A stretch of 64,000 nucleotides of DNA from Hydrogenophilus thermoluteolus (GCF_003574215.1 NZ_AP018558.1:1281001-1345000), one strand, 5' to 3'; numbered from the stretch's first letter, positions 8,815 through 18,242 are shown. The notes: a model not told the origin generated them from the sequence alone. Program-made: numbers and translations.

Positions 8815-9662
8815 TCGTTTCCTTTCTCGCTACCGCGCGGTTCCGCCGTTGCCGCTACCGTATCGACTGCTGCACGCAGCGTGGTGAGCAATTCGGAGAC
8901 TGCGGCAATGGCGTTGGCCGGATCGGCGTCGATCGCTTCGATCAAACGGCTACCGACGACCACAGCATCGGCTACTTTGGCAATCGCTTGCGCCGACTGA
9001 GCGTCTTTGACCCCAAACCCCACGGCAATGGGCAACGTGACCCACTGCCGCAACGCTTCTAGGCGCTCAGTCACCGCGGCAACGTCGAGGTGCCCTGCGC
9101 CTGTCACGCCGGTGAGCGACACATAGTAGACGTAGCCGCGACCGAGTTCGCCAACCACCCGTGCGCGCGTCTCTGGCGAGGTGGGTGCCAACAGAAAGAT
9201 CGGTGCGATCCCAGCTGCTTGGAGCAACCGAGCCGGTTCGTGCGCCTCTTGGGGAGGCAGGTCGACGGTGAGCACCCCGTCGACCCCCACGCGTGCGGCT
9301 TCGGAGACGAAACGTGTCCACCCCATCGCTTCGATCGGATTGAGGTACCCCATCAGGACGACGGGAGTCTCACGGTCTTGCGCGCGAAACGCTTCGACCA
9401 TCGCGAGCGTTTTCGCCAACGTCTGCCCGTTTGCGAGCGCCTGTTCACTGGCGCGCTGAATCGTCGGGCCGTCTGCCATCGGGTCGGAAAAAGGCACGCC
9501 CAATTCGATCAGGTCGGCCCCAGCCGCCACCATCGCGTGCATGAGCGGGACGGTTACTTCCGGAGTGGGAAAACCCGCGGTCACGAACGGAATCAGCGCT
9601 TTGCGCTGCTCGGAAGCAAGGCGTGCGAACCGGGTGTCGATGCGGTTGGAAGCAGCATTCAT
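8811..9662 (-). CDS. trpA: Tryptophan synthase alpha subunit
   Basis: TIM-barrel subunit that cleaves indole-3-glycerol phosphate to indole and glyceraldehyde 3-phosphate; indole is channelled to TrpB. Diagnostic stretches are LIPFVTAGFPTPE, DLIELGVPFSDPMADGP (catalytic Glu in IELG and the catalytic Asp of DGVLTVDLPPQEA), and AVGFGVKDAQS. The ATG at 9662 overlaps the trpB stop as ATGA and gives 283 residues. The frame stays open far upstream through trpB, but that part is not coding. Its stop overlaps accD. Confidence 0.97.
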   Translation of the reverse strand: MNAASNRIDTRFARLASEQRKALIPFVTAGFPTPEVTVPLMHAMVAAGADLIELGVPFSDPMADGPTIQRASEQALANGQTLAKTLAMVEAFRAQDRETPVVLMGYLNPIEAMGWTRFVSEAARVGVDGVLTVDLPPQEAHEPARLLQAAGIAPIFLLAPTSPETRARVVGELGRGYVYYVSLTGVTGAGHLDVAAVTERLEALRQWVTLPIAVGFGVKDAQSAQAIAKVADAVVVGSRLIEAIDADPANAIAAVSELLTTLRAAVDTVAATAEPRGSEKGNE

Positions 9663-10885
9663 AGCGTGATCCCCGAACGCTGGGCAACGGTATGCATGTC
9701 TTTGTCGCCACGCCCTGAGAGGTTCACCAAAAGGATCCGATCTTTGGCCAATGTCGGCGCAATCTTGGCTGCGTACGCGAGCGCATGCGACGATTCGAGC
9801 GCAGGGATGATGCCTTCGTAGCGACACAGGTCGTGAAACGCAGCCAGCGCCTCGTCGTCGGTCACCGCAACGTATTCCGCACGGCCGATCTCTTTCAGCC
9901 ACGCGTGCTCCGGCCCAACCCCCGGGTAGTCGAGGCCAGCCGAGATCGAATGGGTTTCGATGATCTGCCCATCTTCGTTTTGCAAGAGATAGGTTCGGTT
10001 GCCGTGGAGCACCCCTGGACAGCCAGCGGTGAGGCTCGCGGCATGTCGCCCGGTGGCGATCCCCTCGCCGGCGGCTTCGACCCCAATGAGCCGCACCGAT
10101 TCGTACGGAAGGTAGGGATAGAAGATGCCGATCGCGTTCGATCCCCCGCCAACACACGCGATCACGTAGTCGGGCTGTCGCCCGACGAGCGCCGGCATCT
10201 GTTCGAGGCATTCGCGTCCGATCACCGCTTGGAAATTGCGAACCATCATCGGATAGGGGTGGGGACCGGCCACGGTTCCGATGATGTAGAAGGTGTCCGC
10301 AACATTGGTGACCCAGTCACGCAGCGCTTCGTTAAGCGCATCTTTGAGGGTTTTCGACCCTGAATGGACCGGCACGACCTCGGCACCCAAGAGCTTCATG
10401 CGATAGACGTTCGCTGCCTGCCGCTGGACATCCTCTGCCCCCATATAGACGACGCATTTGAGCCCGAATCGGGCTGCGACTGTTGCGGTCGCGACCCCAT
10501 GTTGCCCGGCGCCCGTTTCGGCAATCACGCGCGGTTTGCCCATCCGGCGCGCCAAAAGCGCCTGCCCGATGCAGTTGTTGATCTTGTGCGCCCCGGTATG
10601 GTTGAGGTCTTCGCGTTTGAGGTAGATCTGCGCCCCACCCAACGCCTCCGACCAACGTTTCGCATGGTAGATCGGGCTCGGACGCCCGACGTAGTGTTTG
10701 AGATCGGCTTCGAATTCAGCACGAAACGCCGGATCGTCCTTCGCCGCTTCATACGCTTCGGTGAGCGCTTCGAGCGCAGGAATCAGCGTTTCGGCGACGA
10801 ACACGCCTCCGTAAGGACCAAAATGGCCGTTTGCGTCGGGATAGGCGTAGGGTTGCACTGTTGCCTTGTGTTGGGGGGCGTTCAT
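9659..10885 (-). CDS. trpB: Tryptophan synthase beta subunit
   Basis: PLP enzyme that condenses indole with L-serine to tryptophan. The 408 residues include FGPYGGVFVAETL at the N-terminus, the PLP-lysine motif NHTGAHKINN, ETGAGQHGVATATVAARFGL and the phosphate-binding glycine loop CVGGGSNAIG. The ATG at 10885 has a GGAGA ribosome site about 10 nt upstream and lies 16 nt after trpF. The trpF-trpB-trpA order is the usual betaproteobacterial arrangement; trpE, trpG, trpD and trpC are elsewhere. Confidence 0.97.
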   Translation of the reverse strand: MNAPQHKATVQPYAYPDANGHFGPYGGVFVAETLIPALEALTEAYEAAKDDPAFRAEFEADLKHYVGRPSPIYHAKRWSEALGGAQIYLKREDLNHTGAHKINNCIGQALLARRMGKPRVIAETGAGQHGVATATVAARFGLKCVVYMGAEDVQRQAANVYRMKLLGAEVVPVHSGSKTLKDALNEALRDWVTNVADTFYIIGTVAGPHPYPMMVRNFQAVIGRECLEQMPALVGRQPDYVIACVGGGSNAIGIFYPYLPYESVRLIGVEAAGEGIATGRHAASLTAGCPGVLHGNRTYLLQNEDGQIIETHSISAGLDYPGVGPEHAWLKEIGRAEYVAVTDDEALAAFHDLCRYEGIIPALESSHALAYAAKIAPTLAKDRILLVNLSGRGDKDMHTVAQRSGITL

Positions 10886-10901
10886 GCTCGTCTGGTCTCC
10901 A

Positions 10902-11564
10902 TCAATGAGAAGCGGCAAGGCCGTTTTCAGCCTTGCGCACCGCTGCGAGAAACTGTTCGATTTTACCGCGATCTTTGATCCCTTTCTCGCTTTCGACGCC
11001 GCTGCTGACGTCAACGGCCCATGGGCGCACGCGTGCGATCGCTTCGGCAACGTTATCCGCGGTCAAACCACCGGCAAGCACAAGGGGTCGTGTCCGCGCT
11101 TCAGGGGGCGGCAATACCGTCCAGTCGAACGGCTCACCGCTACCGCCGTGTTGTACCGTCGGGGTATCGACGAGCCAGCCGCACGCATCGGGGTAGCGGA
11201 CGAGCGCTTGGGCGAGCATCGCTTGCGATCGAGCCGGAAAGGCTTTGAGGTACGGCCGGTGGAACTGGCGACAAAATTCGGGCGTTTCCTGCCCATGAAA
11301 CTGTAGGAGCGCCATGGGGAGCGCGTCCAAGACCGCAGCGACCTCGGCGACCGATGGATCGACAAAGAGCGCGACGATACTCACGAACGGCGGCACGTCA
11401 CGCGCAAGCGCGCGTGCCTGCGCCACCGTCACGGCACGGGGACTAGCGGGATAGAAGACGAACCCAAGCGCATCGGCACCAGCCTCGACCGCCGCGCACA
11501 CGTCGATCGCGCGCGTCAGGCCACAAATCTTGACTCGGATCCGCCGGTTACCTTCTGTGGTCAC
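10902..11564 (-). CDS. trpF: Phosphoribosylanthranilate isomerase TrpF
   Basis: TIM-barrel isomerase converting phosphoribosylanthranilate to CdRP in tryptophan synthesis. VKICGLTRAIDVCAAVEAGADALGFVFYP carries the catalytic Cys of KICG. LLQFHGQETPEFC, LLDTPT-like VDTPTVQHGGSGEPFDW and LAGGLTADNV form the phosphate site, and VDVSSGVESEKGIKD ends the barrel. The 220-residue length is normal. Start is probably GTG 11564, overlapping the truA stop (GTGA). Confidence 0.96.
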   Translation of the reverse strand: MTTEGNRRIRVKICGLTRAIDVCAAVEAGADALGFVFYPASPRAVTVAQARALARDVPPFVSIVALFVDPSVAEVAAVLDALPMALLQFHGQETPEFCRQFHRPYLKAFPARSQAMLAQALVRYPDACGWLVDTPTVQHGGSGEPFDWTVLPPPEARTRPLVLAGGLTADNVAEAIARVRPWAVDVSSGVESEKGIKDRGKIEQFLAAVRKAENGLAASH

Positions 11565-12382
11565 GTAGCTATCTCCCCGTCGATCGCCAAGTGCGGGACT
11601 TTGATGATTCGCCCGCCGCCAGGAAGTTCCGGCACCGCGCCATAATCGGCGCCGCAGAAGTAGAGCCCGTCGGGCATGAAAGTGGGCGCTGCGCGCGTGC
11701 GATCACGGTGGGTAAGCAGCTCCGCTGCCCATTCCGGTGGCGCATACCCTTTGCCGATCGCGACCAGGGTGCCGACGAAATTGCGCACCATATGATGCAA
11801 AAAGCCGTCGGCTTCGAAGTCGAACGCGAACCCGCCGGGAATTGCCGTGACCGTTGCTGCGGTGACGGTCCGAACCGGCGATTTCGCCTGACATTGCGCC
11901 GCACGAAAGGCGCTGAAATCGTGGGTACCCACCCAGTATTGCGCCGCCCGTTGCATCGCTTCGCCGTCGAGCGGGCGGTGAAACCATCCTACTTTTCCGC
12001 ACCATTGTGCCGGTGGCGCCGCACCCACCAGAAGCAGGTAGCGGTAACGCCGCGCCCGCGCGCCAAAACGCGCGTGAAACCGTCGCGATACCGGCTGGGC
12101 GTGCCACACCGCGATTCCCGGCGGGAGGTGTGCGTTCACTCCCCGCTGCCACGCGCTTGCCGGGCGGTGCACGACGGTATCGAAATGGACCACCTGCGCG
12201 AGCGCATGGACACCGGCGTCGGTTCGCCCCGCGCAATGGACACGAACCGGGTGCTGGGCGATCGCAGCAATCGCACGTTCCAGATGGTCCTGAACCGTTT
12301 GTCCCGACGGTTGGCTTTGCCACCCGTGGAACCGATCCCCCGCGTATGCGACCAACAGCAACCACCGTTGCGGCTCGGTCAT
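11561..12382 (-). CDS. truA: tRNA pseudouridine(38-40) synthase TruA
   Basis: Converts uridines 38-40 in the anticodon arm of many tRNAs to pseudouridine. The catalytic Asp lies in CAGRTDAGVHALAQVVHFDT, and ARRYRYLLL and DGFLHHMVRNFVGTLVAIGKG are further signature stretches. The ATG at 12382 overlaps the stop of the upstream membrane-protein gene as ATGA; a GTG 24 nt upstream is possible but would lengthen the overlap. The product is 273 residues. The fimV-(membrane protein)-truA-trpF order is common in betaproteobacteria. Confidence 0.96.
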   Translation of the reverse strand: MTEPQRWLLLVAYAGDRFHGWQSQPSGQTVQDHLERAIAAIAQHPVRVHCAGRTDAGVHALAQVVHFDTVVHRPASAWQRGVNAHLPPGIAVWHAQPVSRRFHARFGARARRYRYLLLVGAAPPAQWCGKVGWFHRPLDGEAMQRAAQYWVGTHDFSAFRAAQCQAKSPVRTVTAATVTAIPGGFAFDFEADGFLHHMVRNFVGTLVAIGKGYAPPEWAAELLTHRDRTRAAPTFMPDGLYFCGADYGAVPELPGGGRIIKVPHLAIDGEIAT

Positions 12383-12957
12383 CGCAAACCCGCCTTCTGA
12401 CGACACGACTCAGCTGCGTCGTCCTCCCCTTCGAGCCAGCGCGGCAGGTGGCGCCAGTCCCGAAGCCGGACCGGCGCTTTCGCCAGCGCATCGAGTCCGT
12501 CGAGGATGAGCGCCAGACGCACCGCGAAGCGTTCCAGCGGAACGCCGAACCAGACCAAGGGAAAAAACGCGCGATACAGCGCTGTCGGCTGTTCGGGGAT
12601 GGGTAACCACGCGAACCAGAAAATCAACCATGCGACCAACGCCAATAGGCGCAGGCCATGCAGCACCGCCAATTCCAGCCCCTCAAAGGTTGGCATCAAC
12701 CCAACCCAGAACGGCACGATCGCCGTTCCCGGCGTCATCCAACCAAAGAGGATCACGATGCTCAGCAACAACCAGCGGATCCGGCGCAGTAGCCGCACGA
12801 AACGGGCCCGGTCGATTGCAATCGCCGCCCCCACGACGACCAGTGTTGCGAGCGAAAGGAGCGACAGCGAGGTAACGGCCTGAAGCGCCACCGCGCCGGC
12901 AATCCAGAGCCAGACCCGAAAAGCATAAGGGATCCGCACCGACCCAGCGCGCCCCAT
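12379..12957 (-). CDS. Hydrophobic protein resembling CbiQ/EcfT membrane subunits
   Basis: 192-residue integral membrane protein with about four hydrophobic segments (FRVWLWIAGAVALQAVT, SLATLVVVGAAIAI, WLLLSIVILFGWMTPG, GLRLLALVAWLIFWFAWL). The C-terminal part (PLVWFGVPLERFAVRLALIL) recalls the transmembrane component of energy-coupling-factor transporters. No ATPase or substrate-binding partner lies nearby, so a transport role is unproven; it may simply be a conserved protein of this operon. The ATG at 12957 shares one base with the fimV stop (TGATG) and its stop overlaps truA, so it is embedded in the operon. Confidence 0.72.
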   Translation of the reverse strand: MGRAGSVRIPYAFRVWLWIAGAVALQAVTSLSLLSLATLVVVGAAIAIDRARFVRLLRRIRWLLLSIVILFGWMTPGTAIVPFWVGLMPTFEGLELAVLHGLRLLALVAWLIFWFAWLPIPEQPTALYRAFFPLVWFGVPLERFAVRLALILDGLDALAKAPVRLRDWRHLPRWLEGEDDAAESCRQKAGLR

Positions 12958-15947
12958 CAACCCGAAAGCTGTGCCAACAGGGACTCGGCTTTGGCTTTCG
13001 CTTCGGGGCTGCCATCACGCACAACCTCTTCGAGCAACTCGCGAGCCCCTTCGAAATCCTCCATATCGAGATACGCTAGCGCAAGCTGAAGACGGCTGTC
13101 GTCGATTTCGGCTTCTGGCGCTTCCCCCTCTTCTTGCATCACCGTTTCGAGGTCGACCTCGGGAAGTACCGAAAGGTCTACAGAGGGCTCCGTTGCGGGT
13201 TCTTTGGCTTCTGAGGTGGGTTGCTCTGCCTGTTCTTCTTCAACAGGCGACTGCGGTTCGTCAGGCACGGTGGCGTCCTCAGGCGCCGTCACCATGGATT
13301 CGTCCGTTGTGGATTCGGCAGAACTTTTCGCTTCCGACGTCGGTTCGCCTTCCGGTTGCATGGGCTGTTCGGTTTCGAGCTCGGCGTCGAGGTCGAGATC
13401 AGGAAGCGTGATCTCCTCTTCCGCTTCGAGCGACTTGGGAGGCTCAGCAGATTCGGGCTGGTTGGGCGGCACATCGGATGATGGCGTTTCGGTCTGCGGT
13501 TCGAGCGATTCGGCCATTTCGCCAAACGCGTCGCCCTCCGGGCGTTCCGGTGTGGGCTCGGATTCGGTTTGTGGTTTCCGTTCCGATTCGAGCTCGAGAT
13601 CGAAATCGAGATCGTCGAGATCAAGATCGATATCGAGCTCGAGTTCCGGCTCCGATGCCGCTTCGGGTTGACGCGCTGTCTCAACGGCATCGACTTGGGT
13701 TTCTACGTCGGTATCGTTCTTCTCGTGGCTTTGCTCCGGGGTTTCGCCCCTACGTACCGCTTCCTTGCTCTGCGCCGTATCGAAGTCGAGCGCAAAATCG
13801 AGCGGCGCTTCTGTCGACGGCTCTGGTGACGATTCTGGGGCTCCTTCAACCCCCACATCGGACGCCCCTTCCAATGCGGCTTGCGGCTCAGTAGGCGTTT
13901 CCACGTCGTCGAAGCGCAGCGTCTCTTCGTCGGTTTGATCCGCGGCATCCGTTGCGGCAGCAAGTGGCGCGCTCTGCGCACCCGGCATCGGGCCAAAGAA
14001 CCGTTCATGCAGGGATACTGCGCGATCCCACTCTTTGCCACTGCGCCCGGTCAGTGCTGCTACCATATCGAAATAGTGGTCGAACTGTTGCCGGTCACCC
14101 CGTTTGCCATAGACCTCGAGCAATTTCAACGGGATCTGCGGCCGATCCGGGGTCTCTTTGAGCGCATCGAGCAGAATCTCTTCGGCCTGCTGGTCGCGGT
14201 CGTAGGCAAGCAACACCTCAGCTTCCGTCACCGGGTCGATCCCCTCGTCCGCTTGCAGCGCGTTGAACGCGACCTGCGTGAAATCGGCCCCCAAAATACT
14301 GGCGGAGGTGTCAACCTCTTGCCCGGAAGCCGCCGAAAGCCGCGACGGCGTGGGTTCGGTGCTGAGGGTCTTGAGCTGAGTGGCTTGGGTGCCCTGCGCA
14401 GTCTGCGTTTCCGACTGCGTCGCAGGGCCAATCGCCTCAGCGGCTGGAGAATGGTCGTCACCTTCCCGTTGTTTGCGTTGCCGCATGATGAGGAGCGCGA
14501 CCAACAGCAGTACGGCGCCACCCGCCCCTGCCAGCAGCGCCGGTTGCTCGAGAAGGAACTCGAGAAAACTGGGTTCGGTCGAGCGTGGCAGAGGAGCATC
14601 TGCCGGCGCTTTCGGAGGTGTTTTCGCTGCGTCAGATACTGCTGGCTTTTCCGTTTCCGTTTTCTGAGGCGGCGCCGACGCTTCCCCTTTCGCTTCGGGT
14701 TGAGCTGCGGCCATTTTTTCCGGCTCGCTTTGCCGCGGCGAAATCGCAGCCGGTTCCACACCTTGCGCTTCGGAATGCGCGGGTGGCGTTGCGGTCGCTT
14801 TCGTTCCTTGTTGCGCGATCGCCTGCTGCTGCAATTGGGCCAAAAGCCCATTTTGCACTTCCAGCAACTGGGTAATCTGCGTGATCTGCCGCTCGAGCAC
14901 AGCAATGCGCTCCCGCGCTTCTTCCAGATCCCCTTTCAGCGCCAGCCAGTCTTCGAGAGGAACAGAGTCTGAGGGTGCCGCGTTCAGGGTTTCGCTCTCT
15001 CCCTTTTCGGTAGGCGGAACCAGCTGAGTGGGTTTGACCTCGACCTGGTCGTGCGCTTGGGCGCTTGACTCGGTTTCAATGACCGACGCACGGGCGACGA
15101 CCGAACCTTTCGCAGCGGCAGCGGGTTTTTCGGCAACGACCGCAGGCTTTTCGGCAACGCGCTGTTGATGGATAGCCAAAGCACCTTTGAGCTGCGCTCC
15201 GACCGCGCTTCGCGCTTCGGCGACCGGTACCTGGGTCAGTTCGTCCGGTGTGGGGAGAAGAAGGCGCGCACCTGCTTGGAGTCGGTTGATGTCATTGCCG
15301 ATGAATGCTTCCGGGTTTTTCTGCCACAGCGCATAGAGGACAACCTCGAGTGGCACACCACGCGGCTGCGTTTCGCGAGCGATTTTCATCAACGTATCAC
15401 CCGGACGCACCCACCGCGTTCCGGGTGTGTTCGGAACGAAAGGATCCGCTGGTGTACGTGCCTTCGAATGCCCCTGGGTGTTCGGCTCGGCAACCGCGCG
15501 GGTTGCGGCAACTGCTTTGGGCAAAACGGGTTGCGTGGGCAGCGCGTATTCGGGCGGGTCGATCAAAATCGCGTATTCACGAAGGATCCGCCCTCCGTTC
15601 CAACGCAAATCGAGCAGGACATTGACGAACGGATCACGAACTGGCTCGCGCGTCTTGAGCTCGACCGCCCACCCCGCGCCGCGCGGAATCAGTCGGGCAG
15701 AGAGTTTCGGTAGGAGCGGAGACGGTGTGATTCCGGCGTCGCGATACGCCGCTTCGTCCGCAAGCCGCACCACCATCGAACGCAGTTCGGCAGCGTCGGC
15801 TTGCACCGTCACATACGCAGTCAAGGGCTCGCCCAGGCGGGAAGCAACCGTCAACTCGCCCAAACTTGCAGCAAAGGCTGGCGACAACGCCAAACCGCCT
15901 GTCACGGCAAGCAACCATTTTTTCATGCGATGTTGTGGTGCGGCCAC
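12957..15947 (-). CDS. fimV: FimV-type peptidoglycan-binding TPR/LysM protein
   Basis: Large pole/septum-associated protein; in Pseudomonas and Neisseria relatives it supports type IV pilus secretin assembly and polar organisation. Numbered from ATG 15926, it has a signal peptide (KKWLLAVTGGLALSPAFAAS), the FimV N-terminal domain (SLGELTVASRLGEPL), a LysM domain at about 171-228 (WVRPGDTLMKIAR), a coiled-coil stretch (EEARERIAVLERQITQ), and a membrane segment (LLAGAGGAVLLLVALLIM). A very acidic cytoplasmic region follows, and the FimV C-terminal motif (DDSRLQLALAYLDMEDFEGARELLEEV) ends it. GTG 15947 is chosen over ATG 15926 because a GGGGGGA ribosome site lies at proper spacing only for the GTG. 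It begins 49 nt after asd. Confidence 0.9.
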   Translation of the reverse strand: MAAPQHRMKKWLLAVTGGLALSPAFAASLGELTVASRLGEPLTAYVTVQADAAELRSMVVRLADEAAYRDAGITPSPLLPKLSARLIPRGAGWAVELKTREPVRDPFVNVLLDLRWNGGRILREYAILIDPPEYALPTQPVLPKAVAATRAVAEPNTQGHSKARTPADPFVPNTPGTRWVRPGDTLMKIARETQPRGVPLEVVLYALWQKNPEAFIGNDINRLQAGARLLLPTPDELTQVPVAEARSAVGAQLKGALAIHQQRVAEKPAVVAEKPAAAAKGSVVARASVIETESSAQAHDQVEVKPTQLVPPTEKGESETLNAAPSDSVPLEDWLALKGDLEEARERIAVLERQITQITQLLEVQNGLLAQLQQQAIAQQGTKATATPPAHSEAQGVEPAAISPRQSEPEKMAAAQPEAKGEASAPPQKTETEKPAVSDAAKTPPKAPADAPLPRSTEPSFLEFLLEQPALLAGAGGAVLLLVALLIMRQRKQREGDDHSPAAEAIGPATQSETQTAQGTQATQLKTLSTEPTPSRLSAASGQEVDTSASILGADFTQVAFNALQADEGIDPVTEAEVLLAYDRDQQAEEILLDALKETPDRPQIPLKLLEVYGKRGDRQQFDHYFDMVAALTGRSGKEWDRAVSLHERFFGPMPGAQSAPLAAATDAADQTDEETLRFDDVETPTEPQAALEGASDVGVEGAPESSPEPSTEAPLDFALDFDTAQSKEAVRRGETPEQSHEKNDTDVETQVDAVETARQPEAASEPELELDIDLDLDDLDFDLELESERKPQTESEPTPERPEGDAFGEMAESLEPQTETPSSDVPPNQPESAEPPKSLEAEEEITLPDLDLDAELETEQPMQPEGEPTSEAKSSAESTTDESMVTAPEDATVPDEPQSPVEEEQAEQPTSEAKEPATEPSVDLSVLPEVDLETVMQEEGEAPEAEIDDSRLQLALAYLDMEDFEGARELLEEVVRDGSPEAKAKAESLLAQLSG
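13590..13643. repeat. Low-complexity GATCGA-type repeat inside fimV
   Basis: A run of near-identical 6-nt units (gatcga / gatcgt / gatcaa / gatcgat) flanked at both ends by gagctcgag. On the coding strand it encodes alternating acidic and Leu/Ile residues (ELELDIDLDLDDLDFDLELE) in the cytoplasmic acidic part of FimV. Such short-period repeats can change length by slippage in 3- or 6-nt steps without breaking the frame. This is read directly from the sequence; variation between strains is inference. Confidence 0.6.
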
Positions 15948-15996
15948 GGTTGTCCCCCCTTTTCCTACGTTTCCGAGCCGTTCTCCGCCCGTCCTG

Positions 15997-17142
15997 TCAG
16001 GAACGCTGTTCCAACAAAATGCGCAACATGCGCCGTAACGGTTCTGCTGCACCCCAGAGCAATTGGTCTCCCACGGTGAACGCCCCCAGGTACTCGGGCC
16101 CCATCGCCAATTTGTGCAGCCGCCCAACGGGAACGGTGAGTGTTCCGGAAACCGCCGCGGGCGTCAGCTCACGCTCCGTGATTTCCCGTTCGTTGGGCAC
16201 CACTTTCACCCATTCGTTGGCATTGGCGATCAGCGCTTCGAGCTCCGTTAACGGTACATCGCGCTTTAACTTGATGGTGAGCCCTTGCGAATGACACCGC
16301 ATCGCCCCAATCCGCACACAGATGCCGTCGATCGGGATCGAGCCGGGCGAACGGAAAGGGGGCAACCCCAGGATTTTGTTGCACTCCGCACCCCCTTTCC
16401 ACTCCTCTTTCGACTGTCCGTGCTCGACCGGGACGTCGATCCAGGGAATGAGACTTCCCGCAAGCGGCGCACCGCGGAAATGCTGGGTGGGAAAATCGGG
16501 CGACCGCATTGTTTCGGTGACTTTCCGGTCGATCTCCAGAATCGCGCTCGCAGGATCGGCGAGTTCCTGTTCCACCGCCTGGTAGAGCCGCCCCATCTGC
16601 TGCAAGAGTTCGCGCATGTTTTGCGCTCCGGCGCCGGACGCGGCCTGGTAGGTCATCGCACTCACCCATTCGACCAAGCCGGCTTGAAACAAACCACCAA
16701 TTGCCATGAGCATCAGGGAAACGGTACAGTTGCCGCCGATCCAATCGCGCCCACCGTTCGCCAATGCCGCGTCGATCACGGGTCGGTTCACCGGATCGAG
16801 CACGATCACGGTATGGGGTTGCATGCGCAACGCGCTCGCGGCGTCGATCCAGTGCCCTTGCCACCCGGCATCACGAAGTTTGCGGTAGACCGCTTTCGTG
16901 TAATCGCCCCCTTGACAGGTGACGATGATATCCATGGGTTTCAACGCGTCGATGTCGTAGGCGTCTTGCAGCGGCAGTTCGGGTGTCACACCGCCAAAGG
17001 TCGGCGCCGGCTTCCCAGCAGCCGACGTGGAAAAATAGACCGGTTCGATATGTGCGAAATCGCCCGCTTCGGTCATCCGCTGCATGAGGACAGAACCGAC
17101 CATGCCGCGCCAACCGATCAAACCCACGCGTGGTTTTGCCAT
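15997..17142 (-). CDS. asd: Aspartate-semialdehyde dehydrogenase
   Basis: NADPH-dependent reduction of aspartyl phosphate to aspartate semialdehyde, the branch point to lysine/diaminopimelate, threonine and methionine. The 381 residues show the nucleotide-binding start VGLIGWRGMVGSVLMQRM, the catalytic Cys in WIGGNCTVSLMLMA, the substrate Arg/His region (ICVRIGAMRCHSQG), and the long gamma/betaproteobacterial Asd form rather than the short Usg-like one. It follows leuB by 26 nt in the leu-asd-fimV operon. A GGGAGTGG ribosome site precedes the ATG. Confidence 0.97.
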   Translation of the reverse strand: MAKPRVGLIGWRGMVGSVLMQRMTEAGDFAHIEPVYFSTSAAGKPAPTFGGVTPELPLQDAYDIDALKPMDIIVTCQGGDYTKAVYRKLRDAGWQGHWIDAASALRMQPHTVIVLDPVNRPVIDAALANGGRDWIGGNCTVSLMLMAIGGLFQAGLVEWVSAMTYQAASGAGAQNMRELLQQMGRLYQAVEQELADPASAILEIDRKVTETMRSPDFPTQHFRGAPLAGSLIPWIDVPVEHGQSKEEWKGGAECNKILGLPPFRSPGSIPIDGICVRIGAMRCHSQGLTIKLKRDVPLTELEALIANANEWVKVVPNEREITERELTPAAVSGTLTVPVGRLHKLAMGPEYLGAFTVGDQLLWGAAEPLRRMLRILLEQRS

Positions 17143-17168
17143 CGTGTTCCACTCCCATTACCAAAAAG

Positions 17169-18242
17169 TCAAGCCAATGCCGCGACCACCGCGTCTCCCA
17201 TCGCCGCGGTTCCTACGACCGTATCCCCAGGCGCGGCGATATCGCGCGTGCGAAGCCCTTGCGCCAGGACCTTCTGCACTGCGCGCTCGATGGCCCGCGC
17301 CGGGTCTTCCCAACCGAAACTGTAACGCAACATCATCGCTGCCGAAAGGATCGTCGCCAGCGGGTTCGCAACCCCCTGCCCCGCGATATCGGGGGCGGAA
17401 CCATGACACGGCTCGTAGAGCCCTTTGCCCGTTTCGTTGAGTGACGCCGAAGGAAGCATGCCGATCGAGCCGGTGAGCATCGCCGCTTCGTCCGAAAGGA
17501 TGTCGCCAAACATATTGCCGGTAACGATCACGTCGAACTGTTTCGGCGCGCGAACCAACTGCATCGCGGCATTGTCGACCAGCATGTGGGTGAGCGTCAC
17601 GTCGGGGTATTCCGGCGCGAGTTCGTTCATCACGTCACGCCACAGCTGTGTGGTTTCGAGCACGTTCATCTTGTCGACCGAGCAGAGGTGCTTGCGCCGT
17701 TTGCGTGCCGCCTCGAACGCGATTCGACCAATCCGCCGGATCTCGGCTTCCGAATAGATCATCGTGTTGAACCCGACGCGCTCGCCGTTGCGCATCTCGA
17801 TCCCACGCGGCTCACCAAAGTAGATGTCGCCTGTCAATTCGCGCACGATCAGAATGTCGAGCCCGGCAACCACCTCCGGCTTGAGGGTCGAAGCCGCGGC
17901 CAGTTCGTCATAGAGGATCGCCGGGCGCAGGTTGGCAAAGAGGTTCAAGTCTTTGCGGATCGCCAACAGGCCCCGTTCCGGTCGCTGCGGACGGGGAAGC
18001 GTATCCCACTTCGGGCCGCCAACAGCACCCAACAAAACCGCGTCGGCTTCGCGCGCGAGCGTCTGCGTTGCTTCGGGATAGGGTTCGCCCGTGGCATCGA
18101 CTGCAGCACCTCCAAGGAGCGCGGTTTCGAATTCGAGCGGAAGCTGTAACGCTTTCAGCACTTTGACGGCTTCGGCAACGATCTCCGGTCCGATGCCATC
18201 ACCCGGGAGCAGACAGACCTTTTTGGTAACCGACATGGTCAT
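17169..18242 (-). CDS. leuB: 3-isopropylmalate dehydrogenase
   Basis: NAD-dependent oxidative decarboxylation of 3-isopropylmalate, third step of leucine synthesis. Signature elements are LLPGDGIGPEIVAEAVKVL, VGGPKWD, LRPAILYDELAAASTLK, the active-site stretch RELTGDIYFGEPRG with its Tyr, and the metal-binding TGNMFGDILSDEAAMLTGSIGMLPSAS. The length is 357 residues. Start ATG 18242 overlaps the leuD stop (ATGA); a second ATG two codons on is possible. leuA is not in the window. Confidence 0.97.
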   Translation of the reverse strand: MTMSVTKKVCLLPGDGIGPEIVAEAVKVLKALQLPLEFETALLGGAAVDATGEPYPEATQTLAREADAVLLGAVGGPKWDTLPRPQRPERGLLAIRKDLNLFANLRPAILYDELAAASTLKPEVVAGLDILIVRELTGDIYFGEPRGIEMRNGERVGFNTMIYSEAEIRRIGRIAFEAARKRRKHLCSVDKMNVLETTQLWRDVMNELAPEYPDVTLTHMLVDNAAMQLVRAPKQFDVIVTGNMFGDILSDEAAMLTGSIGMLPSASLNETGKGLYEPCHGSAPDIAGQGVANPLATILSAAMMLRYSFGWEDPARAIERAVQKVLAQGLRTRDIAAPGDTVVGTAAMGDAVVAALA

